A stretch of DNA of 16,255 bases, taken from the NCBI GenBank assembly GCA_003644265.1, contig QNBX01000105.1, positions 1 through 16,255 on the forward strand, written 5' to 3'. Origin of the DNA: Planctomycetota bacterium (GTDB lineage: Bacteria; Planctomycetota; B15-G4). Positions 14,821 to 16,255 of the stretch are shown piece after piece (the stretch's first letter is position 1; every line of letters starts with the position of its first letter). The position numbers and the translations under genes are program-made. The notes under the pieces are model-generated. The model saw only the letters and a list, made by a program, of their open reading frames with translations, had not been told where the DNA came from and made no database searches.

Positions 14821-16043
14821 GAGCCGAGTTCCACGCGGATGAGTTGCAGCAGACGCGCCAGGCCCTGGGCCACAGGCTGCGTCTCGGGGTGGCGCAGGAT
14901 GACGTATCCCTCGCCTTCGTATGAGCTGGACGGGCGCTGGCCCTGGCGCGGCAGCTTGACGTCGACGATCAGGTCGGCCAGCTCCTGCTGCACCTGGCCC
15001 ATGCCGTGAACGGCCTTGACCGCGCCCCCACCCTGGCCGCGCAGGTAGGCGGCGCCGGCGGCATAGCGTCGCGGCGGCGGGTCGAACACATCGTGAATCA
15101 CGAGCTGGCTCCAGCGCGCGTACATGTCGCAGTCGTAGGCGGCCGAGAGCAGGGTCGTGAACTGGGCGCCGGGCGGGCGCGCGCCCACCTCGCTGATGGC
15201 CACGCTGCCGTCCTGCCGCCGGAACCACTCCAGGTGCGCCAGGCCCTCGGTCATGCCCAGGGCCGCCAGCGCGGCGGGGCCGGCCTCCCGGATGGCTGCG
15301 TACTCGGGACCGTCGATCTCGCGCGGCAGCAGCACCGTCCACTGCACCCAGTCGTTCCGCAGCACCTCCAGCGGCGAGGGCGCGTAGCGGCTGATGCTGT
15401 GCCAGACCGTGCGACCGTCCATGACCACCGCATCAAAGGAGTGCTCCTCTCCCTGGATGAACTCCTCGACCAGCAGGGGCTTGGCGGGCGTGGGTGGCGA
15501 GACGGCCAGCAGCTGCTCGAGCTGGGCCGCGTCATCCAGACGCCAGGTGCCTTGGGCGCCGGCGCCGGCGGGCGGCTTGACCACCACCGGCAGGCCCGTG
15601 TGCTTGAGCGCGGCGCGGGCCTCGGCCGCGTCGCTGGCCAGGACCGAGCGTGCGCAGGGCAGACCGCAGGCGCGCAGGCGGTCCTTCATCTCGGACTTGT
15701 CGCGCAACCAGCGCGCGGCCTGGCGTCCGAGCCCCGGCAGGCCCAGGGCGGCGCGAGCTTCGGCCATGGGCTCCTGCAGCTGTTCGAGCACGCCCACCAG
15801 GCGCTCTACCCGGCGCCCCGTCTGGAGCTCGATGCCGCGCACGGCCTGGGCCAGCTGCTCGCCATCGAGCGCGTCGGCCACCTGCCAGTGGCTGCAGAGC
15901 CGCTGCCGCACTTCGGGCTCAAACTGCTCCAGCGGCGACTGGCTCAGCAGCGTCACCGCCGTGTCCGGCAGGCTCAGCGCGCCGCGCAGGAACCGCAGCG
16001 AGGTCTCGAAGACGAAGGGGACGACAAAGACGACGTGTCGCAT
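14817..16043 (-). CDS. ATP-grasp domain ligase (first gene of a twin pair)
   Basis: This 408-residue ATP-grasp enzyme is the first gene of a two-gene operon with the paralogue at 13597-14820. It starts MRHVVFVVPFVFE, a Rossmann-like pre-ATP-grasp region running to about residue 110. ATP-binding residues are Lys116 in LRDKSEMKDRLRACGLP and Lys156 in PVVVKPPAGAGAQG, a glycine-rich loop. The strand LLVEEFIQGEEHSFD has Glu193/Glu194, and the metal motif is SEVGARPPGAQF with Glu285 and Arg289. Shared signatures with the paralogue include EWFR (272-275), ARPPGA, the Y-x-RW motif (308-311), AVHGM and VILRHP. The N-terminal halves differ much more, so the two probably bind different partners or act in series. 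The gene runs divergently from the gene starting at 16205; direct repeats lie upstream. Confidence 0.9.
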   Translation of the reverse strand: MRHVVFVVPFVFETSLRFLRGALSLPDTAVTLLSQSPLEQFEPEVRQRLCSHWQVADALDGEQLAQAVRGIELQTGRRVERLVGVLEQLQEPMAEARAALGLPGLGRQAARWLRDKSEMKDRLRACGLPCARSVLASDAAEARAALKHTGLPVVVKPPAGAGAQGTWRLDDAAQLEQLLAVSPPTPAKPLLVEEFIQGEEHSFDAVVMDGRTVWHSISRYAPSPLEVLRNDWVQWTVLLPREIDGPEYAAIREAGPAALAALGMTEGLAHLEWFRRQDGSVAISEVGARPPGAQFTTLLSAAYDCDMYARWSQLVIHDVFDPPPRRYAAGAAYLRGQGGGAVKAVHGMGQVQQELADLIVDVKLPRQGQRPSSSYEGEGYVILRHPETQPVAQGLARLLQLIRVELGS

Positions 16044-16079
16044 GGAGCCGGCCGATGGGCGGGGAGGGCGAGCGCCGGT

Positions 16080-16115
16080 GCCGGGCCGGGGTCAGGGCGA
16101 CCGCCGGGCCGGGGT
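16080..16115. repeat. Direct repeat of 13 bp upstream of the ATP-grasp operon
   Basis: GCCGGGCCGGGGT occurs at 16080-16092 and again at 16103-16115, a period of 23 bp or about two helical turns. It lies 36 nt upstream of the ATG at 16043 in the divergent intergenic region. This fits a regulator bound to one face of the DNA, although GC-rich repeats also arise by chance. Confidence 0.4.
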
Positions 16116-16204
16116 GGCGCGCAGGAGCGGAGCGAGCGCGCCCACGGTACACGGGCGCCCCCCACCATGGGAGTCCCTGCGGCGGTGGTAGGATCCCCCC
16201 CGCC

Positions 16205-16255
16205 ATGACCACGCCTGCCCGCCTCGCCGCCGCCGCCATGGCCTGCCTCGCCGCC
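16205..16255 (+). CDS. Start of an exported protein, cut by the window end
   Basis: Seventeen codons are visible from the ATG at 16205. They read as a short Thr/Pro/Arg stretch and then an Ala-rich hydrophobic run (RLAAAAMACLAA), as expected for a signal peptide or lipoprotein leader. TAGGAT at 16189-16194 looks like a -10 box very close to the ATG, suggesting little or no leader. Divergent from the ATP-grasp operon. The rest is outside the window, so the product is unknown and even the gene is only probable. Confidence 0.5.
   Translation, partial: MTTPARLAAAAMACLAA

Noticed and set aside
15006..16208. Open frame of 400 codons on the plus strand opposite the first ATP-grasp gene
   Set aside because: No domain character and no ribosome-binding site; the ATP-grasp reading on the minus strand is clear.

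Overview
This is a very GC-rich bacterial window with 11 complete protein-coding genes I consider real, plus the first bases of a twelfth. I see no tRNA, rRNA, CRISPR array, insertion sequence or phage gene. The best guess for the host is a planctomycete. The reasons are an ECF sigma factor translationally coupled to a large Ser/Thr kinase, the character of that kinase's N-terminal module, and a roughly 120-residue C-terminal domain on two secreted proteins that I associate with planctomycete exported proteins. This is recognition by eye, not a database result.

Layout, left to right. 189-1289 (+) is an exported or membrane-anchored protein with a C-terminal fibronectin-III-like domain. 1361-2083 (+) is an SGNH/GDSL esterase lipoprotein. 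2283-4370 (+) is a secreted multicopper oxidase with all copper ligands in place. Converging on it with a 9-nt gap, 4380-6038 (-) encodes an exported alkaline-phosphatase-superfamily protein that keeps the fold signatures but seems to have lost nearly every catalytic residue. 6296-6706 (+) is a small orphan protein, 7057-7539 (+) a SlyD-type FKBP prolyl isomerase with a His-rich tail, and 7630-8049 (-) a SnoaL/NTF2-like protein. 8384-10693 (+) is a secreted cytochrome with nine CXXCH haem sites, a cadherin/Ig-like domain and the same type of C-terminal domain as the oxidase. 10827-11399 (+) and 11396-13558 (+) form the sigma factor / kinase operon; the kinase carries a DUF4097-like beta-rich region and a C-terminal membrane segment. 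13597-14820 (-) and 14817-16043 (-) are two paralogous ATP-grasp ligases overlapping by 4 nt. At 16205 a rightward signal-peptide gene starts and runs off the window.

How they may work together: the left and middle parts are dominated by envelope or secreted proteins, including redox metalloproteins (multicopper oxidase, multihaem cytochrome). Two real operons are visible, sigma/kinase and the twin ATP-grasp pair; the other genes look independently transcribed. The items most worth following are the degenerate phosphatase, the twin ATP-grasp pair, the kinase with an apparently cytoplasmic DUF4097-like region, and the nine-haem cytochrome with its unusual N-terminal domain.
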